Assembly (NCBI GenBank): GCA_022496185.1
Contig: WTXG01000223.1
Coordinates: 1-58,794, forward strand
DNA from: Multifurca ochricompacta
Taxonomy: Eukaryota; Basidiomycota; Agaricomycetes; Russulales; Russulaceae
Length of the DNA stretch: 58,794 nt
Direction of reading: 5' to 3'
A program made the translations under genes and the position numbers. This document shows, in pieces, positions 1 through 12,300 of this stretch; positions within the stretch are counted from its first letter, which is position 1, and each line of letters begins with the position of its first letter. The notes beneath the pieces are model-generated. The model was not told the DNA's origin. It was given only the letters and a program-made list of their open reading frames with translations, and searched no databases.

Positions 1-207
1 TGAGGAGTGGGGTTGTTGGTAGGGAGGGGGAGAGGTTGGCTTGACAGCCATGTCAATGGCTTGGATGGAAGAGCCATCCGAGGAGGATGAGGATACAGGG
101 ATGGGGTTCGTTTGAACCCCTGGGGGGTCTAGCGCGGAGGGGGGGAGGGGGCCAGGGTCAACAGCGTCGTCCCAGCCCTCTGAGGAGGGTTGAGCAGAAT
201 AGCTCAT
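1..207 (-). CDS. Partial ORF of unknown function, N-terminal part cut by the window edge
   Basis: An open frame runs leftward from an ATG at 207 off the window edge, giving 69 codons without a stop. The product starts MSYSAQPSSEGWDDAVDPG and is rich in Pro and Ser with acidic patches, so it is probably disordered. I do not recognise it. It could be the start of a host gene or of a gag-like protein from another element. Copia-1 is inserted about 100 bp upstream of its ATG, so its promoter may be disrupted. Confidence 0.35.
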   Translation of the reverse strand, partial: MSYSAQPSSEGWDDAVDPGPLPPSALDPPGVQTNPIPVSSSSSDGSSIQAIDMAVKPTSPPPYQQPHSS

Positions 208-308
208 CACAACGGGTATGTATATTTGTGTTCTCTAGCTAAACAACCAGCAAAGCGAGCAAGGCTCAAGCTTGATGATGGTGGTTGACTGGATGGCGGG
301 GTGGCAAT

Positions 309-810
309 TGTGAAACAGGCATGAGGCGCAGCATACTGACTGTAGAGTGTTAGCGGGTTAGGCTAGACAAAGAAAGTTACTTCAGAGGTTAGAAGAACTC
401 TTATTAACTATACTACTGACCTAGACAAAGAAAGTTCTATGTATGAACGTCAGTCTAATAGTGAAGTAGATAGTAAAGAGGAACTTACACTTCAGAGGTT
501 AGAAGAACTCTGAAGTGGAAGAGACGAAACAGACACCCTTATATACTATTCAAGGGATGGTCTGTGCACTGGGAATAAGTCCACAAGTGCCGGACAAAGT
601 CCAAACAATAAACATGAGGGAGAAAGGCCATTGGCCAATACAGAAATCACATGTTACATGGTGCATCAGTCAGCTACTGCGGAATGTGAGAAAGAAAGTA
701 ATAATGATAATGTAAATAGTCCGAAACTCCGGTATCTAATCTAATCTACAAAGCAGCTAATCTGATCACCTGATGCCTGAAGCATCACCGAACATCTTCT
801 GTGTTCAACA
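309..810 (-). repeat. Copia-1 3' LTR
   Basis: 502 bp, matching 6333-6834. Small ORFs inside it (for example 515-715) recur in every copy of this LTR and are not treated as genes. On the sense (minus) strand it contains TATATAAG followed by a hairpin around the expected transcription start, then a second partial copy of the hairpin block. Confidence 0.93.
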
Positions 811-1071
811 TCCCTCCATGCTGAAGGCATCTGGTCATGGATGGGAAATGAGTTGGATGAGCACACTGCCATCACAATTAAATGAGCATATCGCCAGCCA
901 GAGATCCAACTTCTCTAACTCTCAAGCGCGGTTTGTGAGCTTTGCATACGAGTTGTAGATTCTCTTATGCAAACTTCACACCTCTTGCGTCACTCTCGAG
1001 GTCGAGAATTACTCATATGGCATGGTGGGAAAGTGAAACTGGTATTCAAAGTCTCCAAATTCCAGCTCTTC

Positions 1072-4000
1072 TCATTTCAGCATAAGTCCAAGTCCATTGA
1101 CCATGGTTTCAAACGATGCTCTTGGTAGAGACTTAGTGAAGCCATCTGCCAGCATCTCACCTGTGGGGGTACGCACTAATCAATTATGTGCGATTCAATA
1201 TACCCCCTAATGGCATGGTACTTGATGGATATGCTTTGACCGCCTTCCTGTGACTGGGTTTAATGCCAAATCTACGGCACCCTTATTGTCACAATGGAGT
1301 AGTATAGGGGAGGATACCTCATACCCTAATTCCTCCATAAAAGTCCTGTACCACGCTGCCTGATTTGCAGCCTCAGAGAGGCTCATATATTCGGCCTCAG
1401 TGGTGGACTGTGCTACTGTTTTCTGTTTCTGGAACACCATGAAATGGCACCATTTGCCAAGAAAAACACGTAGCCTGAGGTAGAGTGGCAGTCCTCTTGA
1501 TCTCCCCATGAGGAATCTGCAAAGCCATGAAGGCCACTCTCCCCATTCCCTCCAGAATACCGCAACTTGCAGTCTTTTGTACTATTAAGATACTTTAAGA
1601 CATATTTTGCAAGTCGCATATGATCTTGAGAGGGGTTGGAAGCGTATTGACTAAGGCGCGCCACAGCAAAACTGATATCGGGTCTGCTTCCAATCTGCAC
1701 CCATAGCAGAGACCCCATCAACTGTTGGTACTTCTTTATTTCAGAAGTAGATGCCTGGCCTTCAAACTTGACCAGATGTACATCAGCGCCAGAGGGAAGA
1801 GGAGTATATACTCGGTTGGAATCCCTCATCCCAAACTTCTCAATAATAGATAAAACGTAGGCTGCTTGGTCAATCTCCATGTCTTATTAGGACGATCCCT
1901 GGTGATGTTAACTCCAAGGTATGACTGGATTTCTCCCAAGTCAGTCATCTCATATCGATTAGATAGAGCTGACTTCAGCCACGTTATCTTATCATTGGAA
2001 GATCCAAGTATAGTAATGTCATCTACATAGAGAATGACATAGAGTGAATCACCCCCTCCTTTTGATGAAACACATATACTCCTGCATCAGAGTATGTCCG
2101 AGTAAAGCCAGTTCATTAAGAACTGCATGGAATTGAAGATTCCATGCTCGGGAGGCTTGTTTGAGGCCATATAATGCTTTTTGTAGCCTACAAACTTTGG
2201 ACTCTTGACCAGCAACGACGAAACCAACTGGTTGCTCCATATATATCTCTTCATCCAGATCGCCATGTAGGAATGCCGATTTGACATCCATCTGGTGGAT
2301 TTCCCAATCCTCTAGCGTAGCTAGCGCTAGTAATAATCTAAGTGATTCAAATCTGGCGACTGGAGAGAATGTTTCGTCGAAGTCCACTCCTTCTACTTGG
2401 GTGAACCCTTTTGCCACGAGCCTAGCACGAAACCGTCCATCTGGTTTCAGCTTAAAAACCCATTTTGACTTGACGCCTTTCTTCCTTTGGAAGATCCTCA
2501 AGGCGCCACACATTAAGTTTATCTAAGGCATCATTTCATATTTACATGCCTCAAGCCATTCATTGGCATTGTCAGACTGCATTGCCTCCTGAAAAGTCAG
2601 GGGTCTCTATAAGAGACACCTGCGGCATTTAGCAATTCCATATGCCCAAGTCTGGAAGAACCCTGTACAAACTCAGCATTATCCTCATTATAAAATCGAG
2701 GATTCATGCGACGTGAACGTTAGGACGGGCAGTATCAAGATCTAAATCTTCCTGCACAGCCTTGTCACGTTGTGAGAGCGTGGACTTTCCCTAGTAAATA
2801 CTGGTTGGGAATTTTGCCACAGTCTTTTTCTTAGACTGTCTCTTTGCACGGGTTCTTTCGGGGAGTTCTGATGGTTCCATGACTTGGATGGAGGCGTCTG
2901 ATAGATAGTGACTCATGTGTGTCTTCTCTTTCGGGTGTGGTAGGCTCAGGATTTAATTGAGGAGGTTCCACTACCTCCTGTTCCTCAACCTCGGCATCCT
3001 TGTCTTCAGGAGCCTGAGGAACTGTGGCTATTGCTGGTTGAGGCTGGACAGGCCTCTCAACTTCTAAGACAAAAGGTGTAACTTTTTCCTTTTGCTTTCC
3101 CTTGCTGTCCTTGCAAGGTTGGATGGGAAGGACCCTTCATCGAATGTCACATCTCTTGACAATACGAAGGATCGAGTATGCATATCCCAAAGAAGATATC
3201 CTTTAGAGTGGGGTGCATACCCGACAAAGACTGTCTCCCTGGCTTTGTGATCCAGTTTACGTCTTTTGTCCTCTGGGACAGTGTAATAGGCTAAGCAGCC
3301 AAATATTTTAAAGTAAGAAACATCTGGAATGTCCCCATCCAGAAGTTCTAGCGGTGTCCTCCACTTATTAGAGCGGATTGGCGTTCTATTGTATATGTGA
3401 CAGGCTGTTCGCACTGCACATTCCCAGAAACCAAGGGAAAGACCAGCATGATGCAGCATACTGGTAGCTTTTCCATAATGGTTCTGTTGAACCTTTCAGC
3501 CCTTCCGTTCTGTTGTGGGGAATATGGCATTGTCAATTTATGCTCTATGCCAGCCTGCTCAAGTATAGACTTCAGCTCCCTATTGACGAATTCGCCACCT
3601 CGGTCTGTGTGTAAGGTCTTTATTTTCTTGTCTGTTTTATTCTCCAAGAATGCCTTAATATTACTAAAGACCGATGTGAAATCACTTTTCGCTTTCATAG
3701 CAACAACTAGAGCTGTCCTGCTGAAGTCGTCTATGAAAGTGGCGAAGTATAGGTTCCCTTGAATTGAGTACATTGCAGAGGACCAACTAAGTCACTATGA
3801 ATGACCTCCAAGGGGCTGAAGCTCTCTTTTGAGAGGGAGGGAATGGAAGACGGTGTGATTTTCCCATTTCACAGCCATAACACGGCTTGTCTTCCACTTG
3901 GCTATTATCTATACTAAGGCCTTTTACAGCCTTAGGAGCATGTCTTTTGAGGGCCTCTTTTGACATATGACCCATGCGCAAATGCCAGGTTTCAAGGCTA

Positions 4001-5408
4001 GTTGATGCAGATTTGTGGGAAGCAGTATTTAAATTCTGCATAGTTTTCCCAAAGACCCAATAGAGTCCCATAGCCTTGACACCTTCCGCTATAATTGCAT
4101 TATTGTACTTTATTTTGACCTCAGATGGAGAGAACTCCACTGATCCGCCTTTGTCTGTGATGCAGCTTGTCGACAGTATTCTCTCACTGCCAGGCATGTA
4201 AAAGACATTATTTAACTCTAACTCATAATTATTATGAGTTTTGAGAATGACTTTGCCTGTTCCTTCGACTTGGACTATGGAGCCATCACCAATTGTCACT
4301 GAGTGTCCCTTGTGAGGGTAATACTCAGAGAAATCATCTAAGTATGGTGTAAAGTGTGTGGTGGCTCCGCTGTCCATCATCCAAGGATTGCTGCCATCAT
4401 GACTTCTGTGCATGTTCGTCATCATGTAAAGTGAAATGCGAGGTGTCTCATGCACCTCCTGTATTCTGCCGCTACCATTAACTATAGTAGCTACTTGTGT
4501 GGAGTTATTATGTACACTGGGGCCTTGCCCCTTCCTCTTGTTGCCCTTTTTGCCTGCATCAGCATTGGCTCTGTCCTGTTTCCTTTGCCGACATTCATTA
4601 GCCTTGTGGCCTGGCTTCTGGCAATAGAAGCAGGTGACATCATTGGACAATGATGCACCTGCAGGAGGTGGCATGAAAGATACTTGTTTTTTATTTTTGT
4701 TTTTGTTGACATGGGCTGCCTTGTTAAGGGCAGCCCCAACACCACTTCCTGCGGGGCCGGCTAGTCGGCTTTCCTCATTTAGGAACCTTTGTACAAGGTC
4801 CTGAGGGGAAAGGCGGTCAGGAGGACCTGACGCCAGGATTGAGCCAGCAATGGCTGAGTAGGATGGAGGTAGGGATTGGAGCAAAATAAAGCTCATCTGG
4901 AGATCAGAGATCTCCATCCCATTTTCCTTGAGGGTACTCCTCACATCCAACACACGCTGCAACTGGGGTCTGAATTGCTTTCCTTCTTCCAAGCGGAAGG
5001 AGGATACAGAACACCACAAGTTGTAGGTGGCCATGCTACCTACTGAGCCGTAGAGCGATTCCAAACGCTCATACTTGGCATTGACAGAAGGGTAAGTTCT
5101 GTCAGAGGCAATTTGGGAGTATGTTTCTGGCGATGTGACCATCACCAGAACTCCCATGAGGACTTCCTCCACCCTATTCCATTCCTGGTACATAGGCTCA
5201 GACCAAAGCGCAAAGCGCTTGGCGTACTCGTCGTCCTTTTCTCCATCCTCTGGCTTGGGAGGATTAGGAATTCAGGGGCATCATGCGTGATGTGCCTCTT
5301 CATCCCATTGATCCTCAACAGGGCGGTGAAAGACACCGACCACTGCTGCCAGTTGGAGCCATCAAGTTTGTCAAACTTGAAAGTCGGGGGAAAGACGATG
5401 GAAGACAT
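1072..5408 (-). pseudogene. Copia-1 gag-pol polyprotein, broken
   Basis: The start chosen is ATG 5408 (MSSIVFPPTFKFDKLDGSNW), the same as in Copia-2; the stop is near 1072. Domains in order: Gag of UBN2 type (about 5408-4700); a zinc knuckle CFYCQKPGHKANEC near 4650-4600; an aspartic protease motif MDSGATTHF near 4370; an integrase with HHCC and DDE core (about 4000-3100); a Copia RT (2513-1900; the YVDD-type site near 2030 lies in a frame-shifted stretch); and an RNase H with CDNKGAVDLALNP near 1300. Frame breaks fall near 5190, 3780, 3400, 3110, 2510, 2050, 1900 and 1450. Many are single-base and some lie in runs, so sequencing error cannot be excluded for all of them. Confidence 0.9.
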
Positions 5409-6311
5409 TTGAGATGATTTAAAAAAGGTTGATCCTGGTTCCAAGGAGCAGTTAGAACCAGTTGTCCAGGTCTCATTGAAGAGGGCCCATCCATTCTGTG
5501 GCGCTATGCTTCAGAACTTAAAAAGTCCTGCCTCTGATGTGCGACTTCTAAGTAGTATAGTAGCTGTCTAACCCCATTCTACAACAGATCCCAAGCCACA
5601 TCAGGCGGATACTGTGTAAATAGAAGGGGAGTCATGTCATGGAGGAGCCAACCGCAAGTTCCACTAGAGACAAAGGGTATAGAGCCCTTCCTCTAGTGCT
5701 GGTGGTGGAGTCCATGATTAAGCCCTAGATGATTGGGGCCATGACTATAGTAGACTATTAGGTTTCCTCTGGTTGGGGCGAACCCCCAATAAAGCAGCGG
5801 GTACTTCTGCCCAGAGACAAAACCCTCTAGCTACTGTGTAAATACTATAGTAGTTCAAGCCTACTTGTATCGAGCCCAAGTGTCATGGGAGTGACTACCC
5901 ATGCCTTGTTCTAGACCCTAAACTCTACCAGCAGGTCGCTAACCTGGCTTACGGATCGAGCCAAGCATTGACTGAACCTATAGCTCCAAGCCTTCTGGGC
6001 AAGGGGCCTACTAAGACTATGGATGGGACGAAAACCCAGCTATAACTATGAATACTATTTACTTAGAGCGCACATGAGGAACTCAAGGTGTTTCACCCGC
6101 TTAGGGTCCCTCATCACCTCTTGCAAGAATCCCCTGAGGGACTAGCCAGACAGATCAAGGTGGGCACATAAAGCGCACCACCTTGTGGACAGTTAAGGGC
6201 AAAGAAAAGAAATCGAAGCTCACTGTGACGTGATTGGGAAAGGAAAGTCTTGAAGCAGTGAGCTTGAAGAAAGTAGGTTGGACTGATCAAAAGAAGTGAC
6301 AGATCAGTAAA
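5409..6311 (-). ncRNA. Long conserved 5' leader of Copia-1 with paired hairpins
   Basis: About 900 nt lie between primer site and gag ATG, with no long ORF in the sense strand. The sequence is strongly conserved in Copia-2 (13741-14542) and also in the divergent Copia-3 (30829-31755). Three hairpins stand out: 5662-5698 (CACTAGAG with CTCTAGTG), 5773-5789 (TTGGGG with CCCCAA) and 5884-5903 (CATGGG with CCCATG). In Copia-3 the first two have changed on both sides so that pairing is kept. Roles in packaging, dimerisation or internal translation start are guesses. It is part of the element transcript, not an independent RNA gene. Confidence 0.55.
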
Positions 6312-6332
6312 GCGTGCCCAGGGCCCATAACC
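6312..6332 (-). promoter_or_regulatory. Copia-1 primer-binding site, initiator tRNA(Met) half-molecule type
   Basis: Immediately inside the 5' LTR the sense strand begins GGTTATGGGCCCTG. This is complementary to the anticodon arm of initiator tRNA-Met (GGGCYCAUAACC) rather than to a tRNA 3' CCA end. Drosophila copia and yeast Ty5 are known to prime from an initiator tRNA cut in the anticodon loop. The same 14 nt follows the LTR of the divergent Copia-3. Confidence 0.75.
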
Positions 6333-6834
6333 TGTGAAACAGGCATGAGGCGCAGCATACTGACTGTAGAGTGTTAGCGGGTTAGGCTAGACAAAGAAAG
6401 TTACTTCAGAGGTTAGAAGAACTCTTATTAACTATACTACTGACCTAGACAAAGAAAGTTCTATGTATGAACGTCAGTCTAATAGTGAAGTAGATAGTAA
6501 AGAGGAACTTACACTTCAGAGGTTAGAAGAACTCTGAAGTGGAAGAGACGAAACAGACACCCTTATATACTATTCAAGGGATGGTCTGTGCACTGGGAAT
6601 AAGTCCACAAGTGCCGGACAAAGTCCAAACAATAAACATGAGGGAGAAAGGCCATTGGCCAATACAGAAATCACATGTTACATGGTGCATCAGTCAGCTA
6701 CTGCGGAATGTGAGAAAGAAAGTAATAATGATAATGTAAATAGTCCGAAACTCCGGTATCTAATCTAATCTACAAAGCAGCTAATCTGATCACCTGATGC
6801 CTGAAGCATCACCGAACATCTTCTGTGTTCAACA
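6333..6834 (-). repeat. Copia-1 5' LTR
   Basis: 502 bp, identical by eye to 309-810. It supplies the promoter of the element on the minus strand. Its sense end (6333) directly abuts the primer-binding site. The sequence outside it, GCAAT, is the right-hand copy of the target duplication. Confidence 0.93.
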
Positions 6835-6839
6835 GCAAT

Positions 6840-7087
6840 GTATATTGATCTGCTTACTGATTTGCTTACTGAGCTTACTAGTTTGCTTAGTGATCAACCT
6901 TAGAGGGTGCAACCCCTCTCCCTTCTTCATTATTCTGGAGTATTCTACTGTACAACCATTAGAATACCTAGCACCTGTTCCAGTAGCTACCAGAATCCCC
7001 TTCATAGTGTAGTACATGTATATAAACTCCAGTAACATCTGAATAAGACCTTAAGTCTGTTCTTTTGTATCCAATACAGGTGCTTTG
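6840..7087 (+). repeat. Truncated LTR relic related to the GypB LTR
   Basis: This stretch matches the reverse complement of the middle of the 603-bp GypB LTR, so it is the opposite orientation to GypB. Shared parts include GTACAACCATTAGA, CAGTAGCTACCAGA and ATATAAAC, followed by a TCTGTTCTT-like block. It is diverged, and ends at 7087 where another LTR-like sequence starts. Confidence 0.7.
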
Positions 7088-8239
7088 TGTTACAACCCCA
7101 CTCTTTTCCCTGACCCTTCCTTGATGCCATACCCACTCCTGACCTCTGCCTTCTGCACATATGACCCTTGCCTCTGTAACTCTACTGCCTGATTCCTGTG
7201 GCTTGTATGCCCAGGACCCCACCCTGATGCCTGTGACATGATGCTCTCAGGACCCCTTACCCTTGATACCTGCACCTGACTCACTGATAGTTCAGCTACT
7301 GTGCTGATGGCTGCATTCCCCTTTCCCCTGATGCTTGGCCTCTGTTTTGGCCAGCATCTGTACCCTGTCCCTGTGGCTGACACCCATAGGATCTCTGACA
7401 CTGTCCCTGCCAAACCTGACTCTGAATACAAGACGACTTTGGCTTGCATTTGCCCCTCCAGGCCACATGACCTGTAGGCACATGACCTATCATGTGACCC
7501 TTGACCATGTGACCTCTTTGACCATGTGATCTTGGGCTTTGATCATGACCCCTTAGATCATCTGACCCATCAATCACTTGACCCTCTTCTCTGACTCCTG
7601 TGGGAGTATTCCCACACTGATAGGACTCCTGTGGGGCTTCCCCACATGACTATGCTTCTGATAAGGCTTATCCTTATCATGGACTATATTTAACATCTTA
7701 GCTACTATTGGATGATAAGGACTTGATTATCTACAGTACCAGATCTCTGATACAGTACTTAAGACCCTGTAGACAGTCAGTAGAACCCCAGACTTGACAT
7801 CTTGTACCTTCAGCCTAGATATCTCTGATTCGGAAATCTACTGCATCCTTTGCCCCTTCACATCTTTGATCTCTCTGAAGGGACCCCATTGCCTCTGGCA
7901 ATGGGTGTGCACCTTTCCCTTTGAACCTGTCCCCTCCATCCTCTTTGGCTTTAGTCTGCTTGATGTGCTTTTGGCACTGCAGCTAAGCCCCATTCCTGCT
8001 TAACAGTCAGAGGGGATTAGCTCCCTTTGACTGACTCTTCCCATCTCCCTCAGCACCTGGTTATGGTGCAGATCCATTTCATTTAGATGCTAGGAGGACC
8101 CAGTTGCAGTGTGCCGGGTCTGTCTTGCACCCAGGATTCATTGCCCTGGGAGCATAGAGCCTGCCCCTTTGACATGAGCCCTGAACGAGTCCTGCGAGCC
8201 TGTGCACGTCGCACCAGAAATGCCCTGCCGAGCATTACA
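7088..8239 (+). repeat. Degenerate LTR of the family seen intact at 36967-38250
   Basis: It starts TGTTACAACCC and ends near GAGCATTACA, against TGTTACGACCC and GAGCGTAACA in the intact copy. Shared blocks include CCCTGTCCCTGTGGCTGACA, ATAAGGCTTATCCTTATCAT and a GACCATGTGA-type repeat. Several differences are CpG lost to TpG or CpA. I see no target duplication and no coding sequence. Confidence 0.65.
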
Positions 8240-8322
8240 CACACCAGGCATTACAGAACAGAAGGGTCTGTGTCATGAAGATCAAAGAAAACAGGGTGGC
8301 TGGGCAGACACAGAGATCATAG

Positions 8323-8629
8323 CATCACCCCCTCTTCTGGTTCTAGCAGCCTCAGCTAGAAAAGACTCATACCATCATCATCTTGTACCAGCTCCAGGTA
8401 ATCATTGGCTACATTATGCTCATCCAAGGGATTGTCATTGGACTCCTGGGGACATCTGTGGCTGTGGAGGAACCTGTAGGGGCTGCGCTGTCCACACTGG
8501 TGGCACAAATCATAGATGGGGCAGTCAAGCTCACAATGCCCTGCATTATGATGGAGGCACTTGCCACACCAGCCCAACAGATTGATAACTGTTGGAGCCA
8601 CCCCAAGTCATCAAAAGATACAGTGGCAG
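8323..8629 (-). pseudogene. Relic of gypsy ORF4 (zinc-knuckle protein), with an LTR-end scrap to its left
   Basis: The minus-strand frame 8601-8356 encodes 81 residues homologous to the C-terminal part of the GypC ORF4 protein. It has CGKCLHHNAGHCELDC, CHQCGQRSPYRFLHSHRC and an acidic LVQDDDG tail. Position 8323, just past the stop, begins the same CATCACCC block that lies between ORF4 and the LTR in GypA. 8241-8322 resembles the end of a GypA-type LTR. Upstream coding sequence is missing; Copia-2 starts at 8630. Confidence 0.75.
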
Positions 8630-9131
8630 TGTTGAACAGGCATGAGGTGCAGCATACTGACTGTGGATGTTAGCGGGTTAAGCTAGACAAAGAAAGTTAC
8701 TTCAGAGGTTAGAAGAACTCTATTAACTATACTACTGACCTAGACAAAGAAAGTTCTATGTAAAGAACGTTAGTCTAATAGTGAAGTAGATAGTATAGAG
8801 GGAACTTACACTTCAGAGGTTAGAAGAACTCTGAAGTGGAAGAGACGAAACAGACACCCTTATATACTATTCAAGGGATGGTCTGTGCACTGGGAATAAG
8901 TCCACAAGTGCCGGACAAAGTCCAAACAACAAACATGAGGGAGAAAGGCCATTGGCCATTACAGAAATCACATGTTACATGGTGCATCAGTCAGCTACTG
9001 CGGAATGTGAGAAAGAAAGTAATAATGATAATGTAAAAAGTCCGAAACTCCGGTATCTAATCTAATCTACAAAGTAGCTAATCTAATCACCTGATGCCTG
9101 AAGCATCACCGAACATCTTCTGTGTTCAACA
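8630..9131 (-). repeat. Copia-2 3' LTR
   Basis: 502 bp, starting TGTTGAACAGGCATGAGG and ending GTGTTCAACA on the plus strand, so the terminal 9 bp are inverted repeats of each other. It is very similar to the Copia-1 LTRs. No partner LTR survives. Confidence 0.9.
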
Positions 9132-9385
9132 TCCCTCCATGCTGAAGGCATCTTGGTCATGGATGGGAAATGAGTTGGATGAGCACACTGCCATCACAAT
9201 TAAATGAGCATGTCACCAGCCAGAGATCCAACTTCTCTAACTCTCGAGTGCGGGTTGTGAGTTTTGCATACGAGTTGTAGATTCTCTTATGCAAACTCAC
9301 ACCTCTTGCGTCACTCTCGAGGTCGAGAATGTTCTCATGGTGGGAAAGTGAAACTGGTATTCAAAGTCTCCAGATTCCAGCTCTC

Positions 9386-12300
9386 TCATTCCAGCATAAG
9401 TCCAAGTCCATTTACCATGGTTTCAAACAATGCTCTTGGTAGAGACTTAGTAAAGCCATCTGCCAGCATCTCACCTGTGGGGGTACACACTAACTCAATT
9501 ATGTGCGATTCAATGTACCCCCTAATGGCATGGTACTTGATTGGAATATGCTTTGACTGCCTTCCTGTGACTGGGTTTAATGCCAAATCCATGGCACCCT
9601 TATTGTCACAGTGGAGTAGTATAGGGGAGGATACCTCATACCCTAATTCCTCCATAAAAGTCCTATACCACGCTGCTTGATTTGCAGCCTCAGAGAGGCT
9701 CATATATTTGGCCTCAGTGGTGGACTGTGCTACTGTTTTCTGCTTTCTGGAACACCATGAAATAGCGCCATTTGCTAAGAAAAACACGTAGCCTGAGGTG
9801 GAGTGGCAGTCCTCTTGATCTCCCCATGAGGAATCTGCAAAGCCATGAAGGCCACTCTCCCCATTCCCTCCAGAATACCGCAACTTGTAGTCTTTTGTAC
9901 TATTAAGATACTTTAAGACATACTTTGCAAGTCGCATATGATCTTGAGAAGGGTTGGAAGCATATTGACTAAGGCACGCCACAGCAAAACTGATGTCAGG
10001 TCTGCTTCCAATCTGCACCCATAGCAGAGACCCCATCAACTGTTGGTACTTCTTTATTTCAGAAGTAGATGCCTGGCCTTCAAATTTGACCAGATGAACA
10101 TCAGCGCCAGAGGGAAGAGGAGTATATACTCGGTTGGAATCCCTCATCCCAAACTTCTCAATAATAGATAAAACGTAGGCTGCTTGGTCAATTTCCAGTG
10201 TCTTATTAGGACGATCCCTGGTGATGTTAACTCCAAGGTATGACTGGATTTCTCCCAAGTCAGTCATCTCATATTGATTAGATAGTGATGACTTCAGCCA
10301 CATTATCTTATCATTGGAAGATCCAAGTATAGTGATGTCATCTACATAGAGAATGACATAAAGTGAATCATCCCCCTCCTTTTGATGAAACACATATACT
10401 CCTGCATCAGAGTACATTTGAGTAAAGCCTAGTTCATTAAGAACTCCATGGAATTGAAGATTCCATGCTCGGGAGGCTTGTTTGAGGCCATATAATGCTT
10501 TTTGTAGCCTACAAACCTTGGACTCTTGACCAGCAACGACGAAACCAGCTGGTTGCTCCATATATATCTCTTCATCCAGATCACCATGTAGGAATGCCGA
10601 CTTGACATCCATCTGGTGGATTTCCCAATCCTCTAGCGTAGCTAGCGCTAGTAGTAATCTAAGTGATTCAAATCTGGCGACTGGAGAGAATGTTTTGTCG
10701 AAGTCCACTCCTTCTACTTGGGTGAACCCTTTTGCCATGAGCCTAGCATGAAACTGTCCATCTGGTTTCAGCTTAAAAACCCATTTTGATTTTACCACCT
10801 TTCTTCCTTTAGGAAGATCCTCAAGGCACCACACATCTAGTTTATCTAAGGCATCTATTTCATATTTACATGCCTCAAGCCATTCACTGGCATCATCAGA
10901 CTGCATTGCCTCCTGAAAAGTCAGGGGATCTCTATAAGAGACACCTGCAGCATTTAGCAATTCCATGTGTCCAAGTCTGGAAGAACCCTGCACGAACTCA
11001 GCATTATCCTCATTATAGAATCGAGGATTCATGCGACGTGAACGTTTTGGATGGGCAGTATCAAGATCTAAATCTTCCTGCACAGCCTTGTCACGTTGCT
11101 GAGAGCGTGGACTTTCCCTAGTAAATACTGGCTGGGAAATTTTGCCAACAATCTTTTTCTTAGATTGTCTCTTGGCACGGGTTCTCTCGGGGAGTTCTGA
11201 TGGTTCCATGACTTGGGATGGAGGCATCTGATAGATAGTGACATCATGTGTGTCTTCTCTTTCGGGTGTGGTAGGCTCAGGATTTAATTGAGGAGGTTCC
11301 ACTTCCTCCTGTTCCTCAACCTCGGCGTCCTTGTCTTCAGGAGCCTGAGGAACTGTGGCTATTGCTGGTTGAGGCTGGACAGGCCTCTCAACTTCTAGAA
11401 CAAAAGGCGTAACTTTTTCCTTTTGTTTTCCCTTGCTGTCCTTGGCAAGGTTGGATGGGAAGGACCCTTCATCAAATGTCACATCTCTTGACAATACAAA
11501 GGATCAAGTATGCATGTCCCAAAGAAGATATCCTTTAGAGTGGGGTGCATACCCGACAAAGACTGTTTCTCTGGCTTTCTGATCCAGTTTATGTCTTTTG
11601 TCCTCTGGGACAGTGTAGTAGGCTAAGCAGCCAAATATTTTAAAGTAAGAAACATCTGGAATGTCCCCATCCAGAAGTTCAAGCGGTGTCCTCCACTTAT
11701 TAGAGCGGATAGGCATTCTATTGTATATGTGACAGGCTGTTCGCACTGCACATTCCCAGAAACCAAGGGAAAGACCAGCATGATGCAGCATACTGGTGGC
11801 CTTTTCCATGATGGTTCTGTTGAACCTTTCAGCCCTTCCATTCTGTTGTGGGGAATATGGCATTGTCAATTTATGCTCTATGCCAGCCTGCTCAAGTATT
11901 GACTTCAGCTCTCTATTAACAAACTTGCCACCTTGGTCTGTGTGTAAGGTCTTTATTTTCTTGTCTGTTTTATTTTCCAAGAATGCCTTAATATTACTGA
12001 AGACCAACATAAAATCACTTTTTGCTTTCATAGCAACAACTAGAGCTGTCCTGCTAAAGTCGTCTATGAAAGTGGCGAAGTATAGGTTCCCTTGAATTGA
12101 AGTACATTGCAAAGGACCAACTAGGTCACTATGAATGACTTCCAAGGGTGCTGAAGCTCTCTTCTGAGAGGGAGGGAATGGAAGATGGTGTGATTTTCCC
12201 ATTTCACAGCCATAACACAGCTTGTCTTCCATCTGGCTATTATCTATACTAAGGCCTTTCACAGCCTTAGGAGCATGTCTTTTGAGGGCCTCTTTTGACA

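Larger units (their letters stand above)
309..6834 (-). mobile_element. Copia-1: complete Ty1/Copia LTR retrotransposon, coding region broken
   Basis: A 6526-bp element read right to left. Two 502-bp LTRs (309-810 and 6333-6834) appear identical by eye. They begin TGTGAAACA and end TTCAACA on the plus strand, and are flanked by the 5-bp target duplication GCAAT (304-308 and 6835-6839). The order in the sense direction is 5' LTR, primer site, leader of about 900 nt, gag-protease-integrase-RT-RNase H, 3' LTR. Integrase before RT is diagnostic of Copia. Identical LTRs suggest recent insertion, yet the coding region has at least seven frame breaks. Confidence 0.93.

Noticed and set aside
515..715. 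Small ORF repeated in the copia LTRs at 515, 6539 and 8836
   Set aside because: It lies wholly within the LTR, antisense to the element, is conserved only because the LTR is, and has no homologue I recognise.
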